Shown piece after piece: positions 47,230 through 58,619 of a DNA stretch of 64,000 bases. The first letter of the stretch is position 1. Each line of letters begins with the position of its first letter. The stretch comes from Cinnamomum chago (taxonomy: Eukaryota; Streptophyta; Magnoliopsida; Laurales; Lauraceae). The stretch lies in the NCBI GenBank assembly GCA_038049695.1, contig CP142461.1, positions 33,487,001-33,551,000 on the forward strand, written 5' to 3'. The position numbers and the translations under genes were made by a program. A model generated the notes under the pieces. That model ran no database searches. It worked only from the letters and a program-made list of their open reading frames with translations, and was not told the origin of the DNA.

Positions 47230-50200
47230 CTCAGTCTAACATGGTATTCAACCAAAGATTCAACTCCTCAAGCAGACTCTTGGCCTTAACCTCTAAAGCT
47301 TCCAGGTCACGCTTCTTTAAAATCTTCCCATAAAATGCGGCAGAACGCCTCGACCCATCTGCAGCACAGGGAAGCTCTTCCGAAAGAATTTGTCATTGCT
47401 CGTACTCCTGAGTCTTCCTCCGGAGATTACTCTCAGCCTCCTTGACCTGGCGAATTAGAGTCCCTTATCTAGCACGAGCTTCCACAATGGCGGTCCATTT
47501 TGTAGCAACTTGTTCCTCCAATAGCTCAAGATGCTGCCTGGTCTCAACGACCTCTCTATCAACAGGCGCAGGTCTTCAGTTAGCTCAATGATAGCCAACT
47601 CAGTGACGTTCCTCTCCCGAACGAATTCTTCCGAGTCCGCGAGATCTCGTTCAGCTCAGACTTGACCTCGCCAGAAGGCTTCAAAAACATCTCATTGAAG
47701 AAGTCACCACTTGGGAAGTTTTTGGTCTCATTCCACTTGTTGCCTAGAGCTATGACTTCATCAATAAAAGCTTTCGTACCTGCAATGTCCAGACCGACCT
47801 CTTCGCTATCAGCAAGGATGTCCTGTACATGCTTAATCATGCCAAAGCCAGCTTCTAAATGGCCAGAAGAAAGAGTTTTGACCCATGAGCTCAAAACGCT
47901 TTTCAACACTTTCTTCGCATACTCAAGAGATGGCTCGGTTGAAGGCTCGCCCCTCTCCATTAGTCGACTGCCTGTGTCATGCCCTGTTGGAGGAGTGATC
48001 ATCAAACTCTTTCTGATCGGAGACACTGGCGAAGGAATCTATTCAGAAGACTTCATCTCTGTGGCATTTAAACTGGAAGAAGAAGTCCCTACTTCTAGTT
48101 CAACTGCAGGCATCTCCTACTCTGGCACTAAGAAAGACGGAGGAACTTCTCCTGTTACTTCACAACCTGCCAGCAAAACAAAACCAAAAAAGGTATGAAT
48201 ATGATCATGTTGAAAAATCATTATCACCAGGGTTATTGCTACAAATACCTTCTTCAACGATCGGCGGAATACTTTCTACCTCCATGAGTTCATCCGAAGC
48301 GTCATCAAAGGTCGCATCCATGGATGACTTGAAATCGTCAGAATCCTGTGGCAAGTCAGCTGACAAGAAAACAAGCAACACGTTAGCAAATGACAACACA
48401 GGAAAAAAAAAGGGAAAGAAAATACAAAGAAGTCATACCAGGTGAAGATTCTGGAATCACTCTAGAGTCCCTCGATTCTTCTTCAGATGCCGCAATCGGA
48501 TCCGTCACTGCTTCATCAACCGGAACCTCAGGCATCACCAAATCATCATCTCCCACTAAAAAGGGGAGAGAAAGAAAATAAAAAACAAAAGAAGCCTCAA
48601 TGAAAGAAACGGAAAAAGAAAGAGGAAGAGTCATACCTTCACCAACAGTCTCTTCCTCTCGGCTCCTCTTCTCTGGAGGCTCATCAACTTCCCTTGACAT
48701 CTCTGCAACAGTGGCGGGAGGGACTTTTGAATTAGGAGAGTATCGTGTTGTCTCTTATTACAGCGCTGCCCTCTCTTCCTCTTACTTCTATGGGCCGGTT
48801 TACTCGAAGTACCCGTCCCATCATCAAAGTCAGGACCTTTGCTTGACTCCTCACCAGATGGTCTGCTCCTCCCAGTGGACTCCAAGGAAGCCTTCGTTCG
48901 TTCCGCTTGCATCCAAGCGTCAATCTCGGCCTCCTCCTCTTCTAACTGTTTCAAGACCTCACCTGGTATCTCTTGTACAACTTCTGATTTGATGACGTCC
49001 TGTTCACCGAGAAAGCCTATCTTGTGCTTCCTCCAGTAAGGAAAACCAGAACTTCCTCTCGATAGATTCCATCTGATCTGCCAAGACCCTTCCTAGAAGA
49101 TTGCTTGACATCGAGCTCTTTCTTGGAAAGCCCCCGGTACACTAAAAAGCTCTCTACAAACCATTTTGTAAAGCCAATAGTCTGGAAAGTGGCCAACTCA
49201 GGATAGGAAATCATGGTGGTAGTGTCCTCCGCACTGTAAAAAGCCCATGCATTCCTTCCATCCTACAAACCTCCTAAACGCTTCACCATGCTCGAAGGCA
49301 CTCCAACAATGCCTTGAGAGAAGCCCAATTGCAGCGCGAAACACGAGGGAACATACGGCTGGATATCAACAAAAAGATGTCTCCGGTACACCATCGTACC
49401 AACACATATGTTAAAAAGCCATATCTTTTTTGCGTTTGTCAAATAATAGTGTCTTCCCGACCCTGCCCTGATGGAATCACAGGAGACACCAAAATCAAAA
49501 GCCTTCTTCCGCAAACCTGGAGAAAGCTTCACTGAAGATTGCGCGATCTCGACGTCCCTAAACTGTCGGATCCTCAAACGGGCAGACAAAAGAGATTCGG
49601 AAACGACTGTCCTTCTAGCTAACCAAATCACGAAAGTGTCATCATCCTGCGCAACTCCTAATCGATGGAAGCCGAGATAGTGGTATTCGTACCATGAATA
49701 GAAAATGTGGGCTGAAAATACCCTGTTCATAGGGAGCCCAAGCCAAACAAGAAAAGCAACAGCCTGCAGTTCGGTACACAAATAGGAGTAGAGAGCAGGC
49801 ACCAAAGCAAGCCGCTCTCCAAACGCCATTTGACAAGCCGAAAAAATACAATGCGGCCTGATGTGTGTACCATTTCCTCCAGCAAAAACAGCCTCACTCA
49901 GCCAATAAGTGAGGTAAACAGTGAGATCCCTCCGCAGCACAATGTCCGAATGAATGGCATCTGTGCTCATGAAGAAGTCTTTCAAGTCTCCTCGTGTGAC
50001 AGAAGTCTTCTTCGAACTTGGAGTCTTAGCTCTGGCCTCCCGGGTCGTGCTATCAGAAGACTCTCTGTTGTCAAAGAAGTTGGGGAACAAGGAGCCAAAA
50101 CTCCTCCAACTGCTGGACCTTACTTTCGAGCCCTCCTTCTCCTTAAAAAAATCATAGAAGGCGACAAGTTGAAAGTACAAAAGCCTGAACTATTCAGCCT

Positions 50201-51150
50201 GCTCATCAAGGACGCTGTCAATAGGCATAAATTCCTCATAAAGTTTACCGACGATAGGTAGCCCGGTGATGGCGCTCAGTTCCTTCAAAGTAAAACCAAT
50301 CTCACCATTCGTGATAATGAAAGTGTTGGTTTGTAGAAGGAATGACTCCAACATGGCCATGAAGGCTTCATCGGAGAAAACCATTGTTTGCTGAAAAGCG
50401 TGAATCGCATCCAAAATCTTGGCCTCCTTCAAAATGGCCCCGCCAACCTACAGGATGTAATTAGTCCATGACTCCCAGCTTGAGTCAGCGCTAAAACAGC
50501 CACGAAGTCGAAAAGGCTTCACCCAATTGCTGTTGTCACCCTAAAAAATGCCAAGGCCCACCGGTCTCAAATTGACTGATGGATGATCAAAACCTTGGTA
50601 ACCGCTTGCTGGCATCAACATGTCCATGCGGACATGCGACTTCTCTGCATAACCAGAAAGGCCGCCAACAAAAACCCCGATCTTGATCACATTAGTCCTC
50701 TTGACCCAGCTCGGAGGATCTTCCCCCTTGGGACACGTGGGAGAAAGACTCATGATTGAGATAGTGCGATCAAAGGTCGACTGGGTAGAAACAGTTCTCT
50801 CCTCACCATCTGCCATGTAAGAGAACTGAAATCATCTCCTTTGGTATGTCAAGTCATCAGGAACTGCGTCGCCAAAGAAAAAGGTAGGCTTGGGCACAAA
50901 GAATTGTCCATGACCCAAGGGCGATTGCTTACCATAATCCTGTAAAACTCCTCATCCTTGAGAGTGATCAATCGCTGTCTCATCTCATCACGGTTGAGGG
51001 AGTCACATTCTTCCAAGTTTCTCTCCACAAACTGGACCTTCTCCCAGGCTTGCTGAACGACCACATTAGGAAACCTGGTAGACCAACGAGGTGCATCAGT
51101 AACAGGCTCTTTGCCCTTGTTCGTTCTGGAGGAACTACCTGCAAGGAATG
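47230..51150 (-). pseudogene. Antisense plant-mobile-domain (PMD) gene carried by the Tat element
   Basis: Minus-strand multi-exon gene, opposite to the host element. An upstream exon (about 51138-50936: WEKVQFVERNLEECDSL) follows a CT-rich acceptor and ends at a GTAAGC donor. The main frame (50816-49263) starts MADGEERTVSTQST and has PMD-like motifs: FIITNGEIGFTLKELSAITG, LPIVGKLYEEF, LTYWLSEAVFAGGNGTHIRP, FSACQMAFGERLALVPALYS. It has only two stops, TAG at 50543-50541 and TAG near 50192-50190. Downstream exons encode charged and coiled-coil sequence (REVDEPPEKRSREEE; LGNKWNETKNFPSGDFFNEM), with a TAA at 47467-47465 and a TGA at 47395-47393. PMD proteins occur as host genes (MAIN/MAIL type) and inside plant transposons. 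Here the location between integrase and 3' LTR marks it as an accessory ORF of the Tat element. Its role is unknown. Confidence 0.78.
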
Positions 51151-51239
51151 GAAAAGAAAAAAAATCAATCATCAAAGTGACAGAATTTTGCTAAAAAAAA
51201 AAATTAGCGAAATTTTGGCATGACTCCGGGACAATTCCA

Positions 51240-51500
51240 AAGAAAAGGGAAAAGATAGGAAGCGTGAAGATGAGCTCAACACCGCTGCAAGCTCATGATC
51301 AATGAAGCATCCTCAAAGAAGGTTTGAACTCAAGCATCGTTGCAAGATCAAGCCAATCTTATCAAATCTCCGCAAGCTTGAAGAAGGGCTCAACATTGCT
51401 GCGAGCTCCAAACTCTAAAACTTGCAAAGCTCCTCAAAATCCAGCAAGGCTAAGAAAGGGCTCAACAATTCTGTGAGCTCCAAATCCCAAAACTTGCAAA
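51240..51500. repeat. Degenerate tandem repeat, roughly 60-70-bp unit
   Basis: Units share GAAGG(T/G)(T/C)T(G/C)AAC and the motif CAAGCTC/GAGCTCC with CAACATTGCTGC-like blocks. It lies just upstream (in minus sense) of the first visible PMD exon. Confidence 0.6.
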
Positions 51501-52319
51501 AGATTTCCAGGTATGCATCATCATGCTCCCAATCAATTTACTAAAAATCATGCATCAAAAAACTCATCATGCATTAGATGCTAGGAAAACTTTAACTACA
51601 GTTTGACAAATTCCAACCCAACTTGGTCAAAACCAATCAAACTTCGTCCAAGTCAAAAATCATGTTGGCTTGACCTAGAGACTCTAGCCTTCTATTTTGA
51701 TGCATCAAAAAAAAAAAAAAACAAAGAAAGGAAAATGCATGAACATCTTGGATTGCATAAACCTCATTATCATGGCGAGCAAAAAGAGGGAAAGCAAAAA
51801 AAAAAAAAAAACAGAGAGAAATCTCTTCAAAAAAAAAATGACTGGCCAGCAGGCTGTGGCCCGCTGCTACGTGGCAATATGGCTAGGTCCGTATAGCCAA
51901 AGGAAAGCAAAAAAAGTACAAAAAATATGTGAGCAAAAAACAAAAAAAAAAAAAAACAGCACATGAAAAAAAAACACGTGGAGAAAAAAAAGAGAAGAAG
52001 AAAAAGAAAATGAAAAAAGAGAAAGAAAAGAAAAGAAATGAAAAGAAAAAGAAAGAAATTTCTACTTCTACATGGAGTTTCTTGTGAATGAAGAAAACCT
52101 ACTTGAAGCCATGGATGGAGAAGAAGAAAGAGAACTTGAAGATTCTTGAAGAAGAAAATGAGTACTTGATTTTGGAGCACTCTTGAAGACTTTTGCAAAA
52201 AGAAAGCAATAAGGGCAAGAGATCCAACCTCCTTTGCTTTTATCGAGGAGGGTAAACCAAAAGAGGAAACAAGGAGAAAACCAAGGAGGTAAGTGCTAAA
52301 AACTAGCAACCTTCCCAAA
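51501..52319. other. A-rich stretch of the Tat element
   Basis: Many poly(A) runs and AAAGAAAAG tracts. ORFs here are Lys- or Phe-rich artefacts. No gene is seen. Confidence 0.6.
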
Positions 52320-52530
52320 AGGAAAGAGATTTGAGATATTCTCTCTTAAAGAGAAGATTCTTTGAGAAATACTTTCCAAAAAGAAAGGGAATGAGAAATA
52401 TTCTCTCTCAAAGAAATATACTTTGAGAAAATCTCTCCCAAAAACAAGGAAGCATGAGAGATTCTCTCCAAGTAAGGATATTTTTAGATATTCTCTACCC
52501 AAATGAGATATTTTTAGATATCCTTTACAA
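52320..52530. repeat. Degenerate repeats of GAGA(T/A)ATTCTCTC type
   Basis: About six units of 30-60 bp share GAGAAATATTCTCTC, TTTGAGAAA and CCAAAAA motifs. Confidence 0.65.
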
Positions 52531-52696
52531 AATGACACCACATGAGATCTAAGCCATCTCCAAAGCTTAAGATCCCATGGGTTAGCCTACATGAGTCAGG
52601 TTTGACAACCTAGGCATTAAAAAGGGCTTCTTATCAAAAATCTCCTCTGCCAAGAGCATATAAAATGGTTCCATGCCTCTCTTGAGTTGATTGAAC

Positions 52697-52699
<3 letters not shown>

Positions 52700-52736
<37 letters not shown>
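52700..52736 (+). repeat. Poly(A) run of 37
   Basis: 37 consecutive A. It is internal to the Tat element, not next to a known 3' end. Confidence 0.97.
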
Positions 52737-52739
<3 letters not shown>

Positions 52740-52799
52740 ATGAGTTTCCAAAAAACCAAACAATCCAACCTTATGAACCAAATTAAGCCAAAATCTTGA

Positions 52800-53130
52800 A
52801 ATTGACAGCCCACAAAAACCAGACTTTGATCTCCTAACTTGCCACATACAGCTTGTTAGGTCACAAGGCCAAAACAAAACAAAAAAATCCTGACCCCCTA
52901 GCTCGCCACAGACAGCTTGTTAGGTCACAAGGTCAAAACCAAATCTGACCCCTCAATTTCCCACATACAGCTTGTTGGGTCACAAGGTCAAATTCAAAAA
53001 TCAAACCCCGACCCCCTAACCAGCCACATCCAGCTTATTAGGTTACATGGTCAAAAAACCAAAAATCCTCTTGACCGCCTAATGCGCCACATACAGCCCT
53101 TAGGTTCACAAGGTCAAAAGGAAAAAAAAT
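52800..53130 (+). repeat. Tandem repeat, about 55-65-bp unit, upstream of the 3' LTR
   Basis: Five units share CC(T)AACT(T)GCCACATACAGCTTGTTAGG followed by TCACAAGGTCAAAA and GACCCC. Confidence 0.85.
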
Positions 53131-53334
53131 TCCAAAACCCAAAATCCAACTCCCTCATGTGATTTTCAAAACTTTGCCTTAAGATGGTACATGATCCCTC
53201 TCACTACCATAAAATCCCATTGGAAACTCAAAAGGCTATAAAATAAATGCTCAAAGACTCTTGGTCAAGTCAGAAGCTCTCCTTCAAGTTTCTCTTCAAG
53301 GCACATCGACATCAAAAGCTACTCGTCGCTGTAC

Positions 53335-53348
53335 CTCAAGGGGGCATT
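53335..53348 (+). other. Polypurine tract of the Tat element
   Basis: The sequence CAAGGGGGCATT lies directly before the LTR start at 53349. This is the plus-strand priming site expected in LTR retrotransposons. Confidence 0.8.
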
Positions 53349-55866
53349 TGTTGACACCAAAACTGTCACTTTGCCTCTTCACCATCAAGAAGCCACATGA
53401 AGCCACATCCTACTACAAATAGGCAATGCTGCTTCAAGCATCAGATCTTGTTAGAATCAAACAAAAACTGTAAGATCCTTCAAGACAGCCAAAAGAGGGG
53501 TTCACATGAAGTTTTGGGCCATTCCAACATCATTTGACCCAACTTCACTCATCCGGCAGCTGAATAGGTGCTCCTGGGGGTGACAGCGTTGAAGACATCA
53601 AAACTTCGATCAGAGCCTACGGATGATCTCAAAATACCTCCAAAGGCCTCCATGTCAAATTTCAAGTCAAACCGACAATGTTTAACCCTCCATCAACCCT
53701 TGAGCAGTAAAATCAAACCTCTCGGTGGCAAGAACCACCGAGGCCATCACTCATCAAATGGAGCACATGGACGGCTTCAACATGTTTCCAAAGGGCTACA
53801 CGTCAAATTTCAGGTCATTCCGACAACGTTTGACCCGACTTTGACGCTCTGAAACAAAATCAAGGCTACCGGTGGCGGAGCACCCTAGGACTATGACATC
53901 CAAAACGAAGCCAATGGATCGTCTCAAAATGATCCCATTAGGCTCCTTGTCAAATTTCAAGTCAATCGGACATCGGTTGACCGCACATCAAAGCGGGGCA
54001 TCTCCCCGGTGGTAAAATCAAGCCTACTAGCGACGGGACCTTAAATGTCTTCAAAACTCAAACAAAAACCCATGGCTGGTCCTATCTACTGCTCAGGAGG
54101 TTTCACCTCAAATTTCAGGTCATTCCGACATCGTTTGACCTAGTTTCGACTCTTGACGGAAAATCGGCTACAAAGTCTTCGGTTTTTTCAAAAAATAGGA
54201 AACTTTGTGCTCCAATTTGCTCGGCTTCTCATCAGGTTTTCTTCAGGAGAATCAAGCCAATAAATGAGGAGAAATGTAAAAAAAAACACAGAAGAAAACG
54301 ACATAAAAAAGACCGAAAAACGGCCGAGAAACAGCGACCAAAAGGGGAACAATCCCCATGGTTGCCATGGGCGACCATGGAAATCCAGGTCGCCGAATTT
54401 GTCGCCGGTTGGCCCGTTTTCCGCCCTTTTTCGCATTTTGGAAGTTCCAGCCTCTGTGGTTTCCTGAAAATTTGATTTTTATGCTCGAAATCAACTAATC
54501 TCCACCAACATCTCAGATTCACCGTCAAGAGCATAAAATCATCATTGATCGTTCTAAGATCGCCAACTGGCTGACCAAGAAAGTGCACTTTTTGTCCTAC
54601 CGATCGAGTAATAGACAAGACAGATGTCACCGGCCCATTGGTATCAACCAATGTCTGAAGTTGCATCGCCATCCAACATCAAACAACATGCGGATCCATC
54701 CACGATCATCACAAGAAGAATTCCAAAAGACGCGGCACGGCCCACGACTCTTCAAATGCCCTGGCGCCCTGGTGACCACTTAATGTCGTTAATTGACCCA
54801 TTTTATGACAACTTAATGCGGTCATTAACACATTATTTTGGACGGCCCAATCAAAATCAAGTAAATGGGAGTTACAAATCCAAACAATCATGGCATTAAA
54901 ACCATGAAACTCCCCTCATCATGGAGATTAAGGGCGATTAAATGCCCATCATCTCCCACCGGCCAATCATATGCCAAGAAAAAGGACTTACAAAATCAAG
55001 AAATAAAAACTTGTAACCCCTCTCATCATGGAGCATCAATGCCATCAATGCTCATAAACCCACCTTATGGCAACCAAAAGCCTATAAAAGGGGGGTCATT
55101 CCAAGGAATAAAAATCCCTGGATCCGCCCCAGAAGAAGCCCAAAAAATTTCGAGGAATTCTCGAAGAAATTCTACTACTCTGCTACAGTTGAAACAACAC
55201 AAGGTGATCGAAGTCCCTCGGGGCCACCCCTCCAAGGTCTCCTCTCTCCTTCTATCCAACATGGCCTAAACACGGCTCTTCAGCCCGTTTACTCGCTTTT
55301 TTATTGGATATAGGACATTTCCTTGGTCTTTATCCTCTAAAACAACTGAGGTCCAAGCCAAGCCAAATAATCAAAGCATCAAAGCGTTCTCATCTGAAGG
55401 ACGATGGCGAAGTCCATACATGACTTACGACCGTCGATCTGAACGAGTCCCCACAATCTCTTGAGAAGTCAGATACCTTTTCTTACGTTTCTTTGTATTT
55501 TGTATTATTTGTAAAGAGACAAAAAAATCACATTTCTTGCCTTTCTTCATTGATAAGATTTGTAAATCGCATTTCATGGCACAAAACCGCCTTTCACGGC
55601 AAACAAAATGAAATCGCCTCTCACGGCATTTAAAAAATTATGTCTCTTTCTTAAAATATATGTGCAATGGAATGTTATAAAAAAGAATTGATTTCCTTTC
55701 TACTTGTGAAGGTGAATCTCCGGATCACCACTTCAAATTCCAAGTAGAATAGAAAATCTGGCATACCCTTACAAAAAATGTTGATGACCTCACTTTTCCT
55801 CATCCCCCATGCTCCTGGCAGCCCCAGGGGTGGGAATTAGAGGACGAAAGGTCGGAGCCCCCATCA
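53349..55866 (+). mobile_element. 3' LTR of the plus-strand Tat element, 2518 bp
   Basis: It starts TGTTGACACCAAAACTGTC after the polypurine tract and ends GCCCCCATCA. The end is set by where similarity to the inverted copy at 28862 stops. U3 holds about five modules of roughly 150 bp around TCAAATTTCAGGTCATTCCGAC (near 53513, 53654, 53802, 53950 and 54108). A TATA box candidate TATAAAAGG is at 55083-55091. The presumed TSD after it would be GTTTA (55867-55871), but the 5' end of the element is missing. The LTR abuts the integrase of copia element 2. Confidence 0.85.
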
Positions 55867-55874
55867 GTTTAGAC

Positions 55875-58044
55875 CTTGGTTCCAGTTTGTGGGTGACATA
55901 AGGTCTCAACCAGGGAAAACATGAACAGCCAAACACTCTTAAGGCAGAGTAAATAGGCTTGGAATGAAACAGTCACTCCAAAGGGGAAATGAAATGCAGG
56001 CGTCTTATGGGCATTCGATTAATTAAGAAAATTGCAGTGGAGAAGGCATTAGTCCAGTACTTAGGAGGCATAGAGGCTTGAAACAAAAGAGTAATACCCG
56101 TTTCTACAATGTGCCTATGCTTCCTTTCAGCACATCCATTCTGTTCAGGAGTGTAAGGACAAGTAGTTTGATGCAAAGTTCCATTGGCAATAAGAAAATC
56201 ATGGAATAAAGCATTCACAAACTCACCCCCACCATCTGTACGAAGACATTTTATTGAGAAATCAAGTAGTTTCTCTACATGTAGTTTAAAGGACAAAAAA
56301 GTGGTGAAAACATCTGATTTACACTTCAAAGGAAAGAACCATGTGTAGTGTGAATAGTTATCAATGAAGATAAAGTAATATTTGAAACCATTTACAGAGA
56401 AAACAGGGGAAGACCCCCAAACATCACTGTGGACAATCTCAAGTGGTTGTGATGAAACAGAAGTTGAAATTGGAAATCGCAGTTTATGGCTTTTTCCATA
56501 TTGACAGTGTTCACAGAATGACAGAGAGGAAGTGCCTCTTATTGGTATGTCATGTAGTAAATGTGCCAATGAAGAAGAAGAAGGATGCCCAAGGCACTTG
56601 TGCCAAACATCAATAGAGGACCTATCACCAAAGAAAACTGTAGGTGCAGTAGGTTGAAGAAGAGAGGATGAAGAGCGAAATGGATAGAGCCCATTCTCAT
56701 TGCGACCCTGGAAAAGAATCTTCTTGGACGGGCGGTCCTATATACTGAAGCCAGATGAATCAAATATGAAGACACAATTATTATCTTTAGGGAATTGATG
56801 CACAGAAAGGAGATTAGAAGAAATCTGTGGAACATGCAACACATTAGTAAGCTTAAAAGAGCTAGATGAAGTGTGTGCAGTGGAACTGCCAATGTGAGAG
56901 ACAGGTAGACCCTGACCATTACCCACAGCCAGTTTGTCTTTCCCTTTGTAGTCTGAATTAATGGACAAGTTCTACAAATCATTAGTGACATGTGTGGTTG
57001 CACCGGAGTCAGCGAAGCAGTTTTGCTCACCATCAGGAGTGAAGGAGGCAGCCATGGTAGCTAGCTGTGAGGGAGGATGTCAATTCTATGATAGCAATCC
57101 AAAGCCAAGTGTTCTGTTTTGTTGTAAATCTGGCAACAGGGCTTGGGTGAGGAAGACTGATAGCCATTTGGAGTGGAAGAGGAGTCATGGCCTTTGGAGC
57201 TTCTACCCCATCATCCTCTACCACGATTGAAAGATTTACCTGATCCTTTGTTAGGTTGCCCACTGTTAGAGCGAGCTGAAGAATTGTCTCTGGAGGCAAG
57301 AAATGCAGACGTTGCATAATCAGCAACTGCAGCCTGAGAGGACTCAAGACGCAATTCCTCACACAGAAGGAGAACATGAAGCTCCTCTAAGCTCCTGAGA
57401 GAACCTGGTTCTGATGGAAGTCTTGAATGGGCCATAGTTAGAAGGTAAGCCATTCAGAGCTGAATGATGAGGTCGTCATCATCCACAGGGCAAAGCACAG
57501 CAGCAAGACTGTTCGCCAAGTGTTTGATGTGTTGGATGTACTCAGAGATTGGCTGTGAACCTTTCTTGATGAACTGTAATTGAGTCTTAAACTAAACGAT
57601 ATAGGATCTGGACAAAGAGGCAAACCTCTTCTCTAAGGCAAGCCAAACATCCCTGGCAGTTTTGAGACCAACCACATGGGCTAAAATAGCAGCTAATAGT
57701 GTAGCATTGGTCCAACATAGAACATTTTGATCTTGCTGAATCCAAGCAAGATATTGTGGATTAACATCCTGAGTTGGAATTCCTATTGAGTCTAAGAGAG
57801 ATTCAGGAGGATAGGGGCAAGTTCCATCAACAAATCCAACCATGCCATGTGCACGCAGCACAAGCAAGAACTGAGACTTCCATAGAAGGTTATTATGACT
57901 ATCCAGTTTAATGGAAATAAGGTTTCCAATAGTGGAAAACAAGAAGGCAGGTGTAGATCGAGCATCGGCTAAAGAGAACGACGCCACTGTAAAGCTAGTG
58001 ATGAAGTTGCAGTGCAGATAGTATATCGCAGGAATGAAAATCAC
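55875..58044 (-). pseudogene. Ty1/copia polyprotein 2 (Retrofit/Ale-like): Gag, PR, INT
   Basis: Minus strand, 5' to 3' in element order. Gag (58044-57592: LDSHNNLLWKSQFLLVLRAH, DVWLALEKRFASLS) is followed by a zinc-knuckle-like CQIYNKTEHLALDC, with Tyr for the second Cys. The protease is ADSGATTHVTNDL, then VGNGQGLPVSHIGSS and LTNVLHVPQISSNLLSV. The GAG-pre-integrase has HKCLGHP and CEHCQYGK. The integrase core has Asp in VHSDVWG, Asp in LRTDGGGEF and Glu in PEQNGCAERKHRHI. There are several stops, including one after THVTNDL, and frameshifts between pieces. The coding region ends abruptly near 55875 at LEPRSK, where the Tat LTR begins. Reverse transcriptase and RNase H are missing. The Ale/Retrofit lineage is inferred from the protease region. 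Confidence 0.88.
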
Positions 58045-58332
58045 ATAGAATAGTAAAGAAAAACAAGATGATCAATCTTGCAGCAATCAACGCTCAAGAA
58101 CAATCAAGAAGATAGTAGTCTTGGTGAAGAATCTCTTGTAACTGAGAGGCCAGATCTGAAATTCAAAGGAGAAGCCGATCTTGAAGAAAGAACAAAAATT
58201 AGGCAGATCTGAAAACCAATTGCAAGAAGGAAGAAATCCTTTGAGCAATCTTGATAATGAATTAGTCCAAAGAAAAATGCAGAGAAGATTAATCTTGATT
58301 CAAGAAGATGGCTTGAACCAAGAGATCTCTTA

Positions 58333-58515
58333 CTGAAGAAGCTTGTAGAGATTTCTTGCAGAAGAAGCTTGTATACGAAGCTTGTAGAGATTTCTTGCAG
58401 AAGAAGTTTGTATACGAAGTTGTAGAGATTTCATGCAGAAGAAGCCTATAGACGAAGCTTGTAGAGATTTCTTGTAGAAGAAGCTTTGTAGAGACTCCTT
58501 ACAGAGGAAGCTGGA
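58333..58515. repeat. 39-bp tandem repeat in copia 2 leader
   Basis: GAAGCTTGTAGAGATTTCTT recurs at 39-bp spacing (58338, 58377 and on), about four to five units. It lies between the primer binding site and gag on the minus strand. Confidence 0.85.
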
Positions 58516-58548
58516 CACAGGAGATCAAGATCTCCTGATGCAAGTCAA

Positions 58549-58560
58549 TCGCTCTGATAC
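58549..58560 (-). other. Primer binding site of copia 2
   Basis: On the minus strand, GTATCAGAGCG follows the LTR end directly. It matches the TGGTATCAGAGC site complementary to initiator tRNA-Met that most plant copia elements use. Confidence 0.8.
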
Positions 58561-58619
58561 TGTAAGTGCAAAAAATGTAACTCACAAGATTAAGGGGAGC
58601 CTTATAGGACTTATCCAAC
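58561..58619 (-). mobile_element. Remnant of the 5' LTR of copia 2
   Basis: The last 59 bp of the LTR, ending TTTTTTGCACTTACA on the minus strand next to the primer site. The rest is displaced by the third Tat element. Confidence 0.7.

Noticed and set aside
51827..52318. Phe/Leu-rich ORF resembling a membrane protein
   Set aside because: It is the complement of an A-rich tract and has no transport or signal motif.
55774..55866. LTR end at 55773 (CCCTTACA)
   Set aside because: Similarity to the inverted LTR copy continues about 93 bp further, to CATCA, so the border was moved to 55866.
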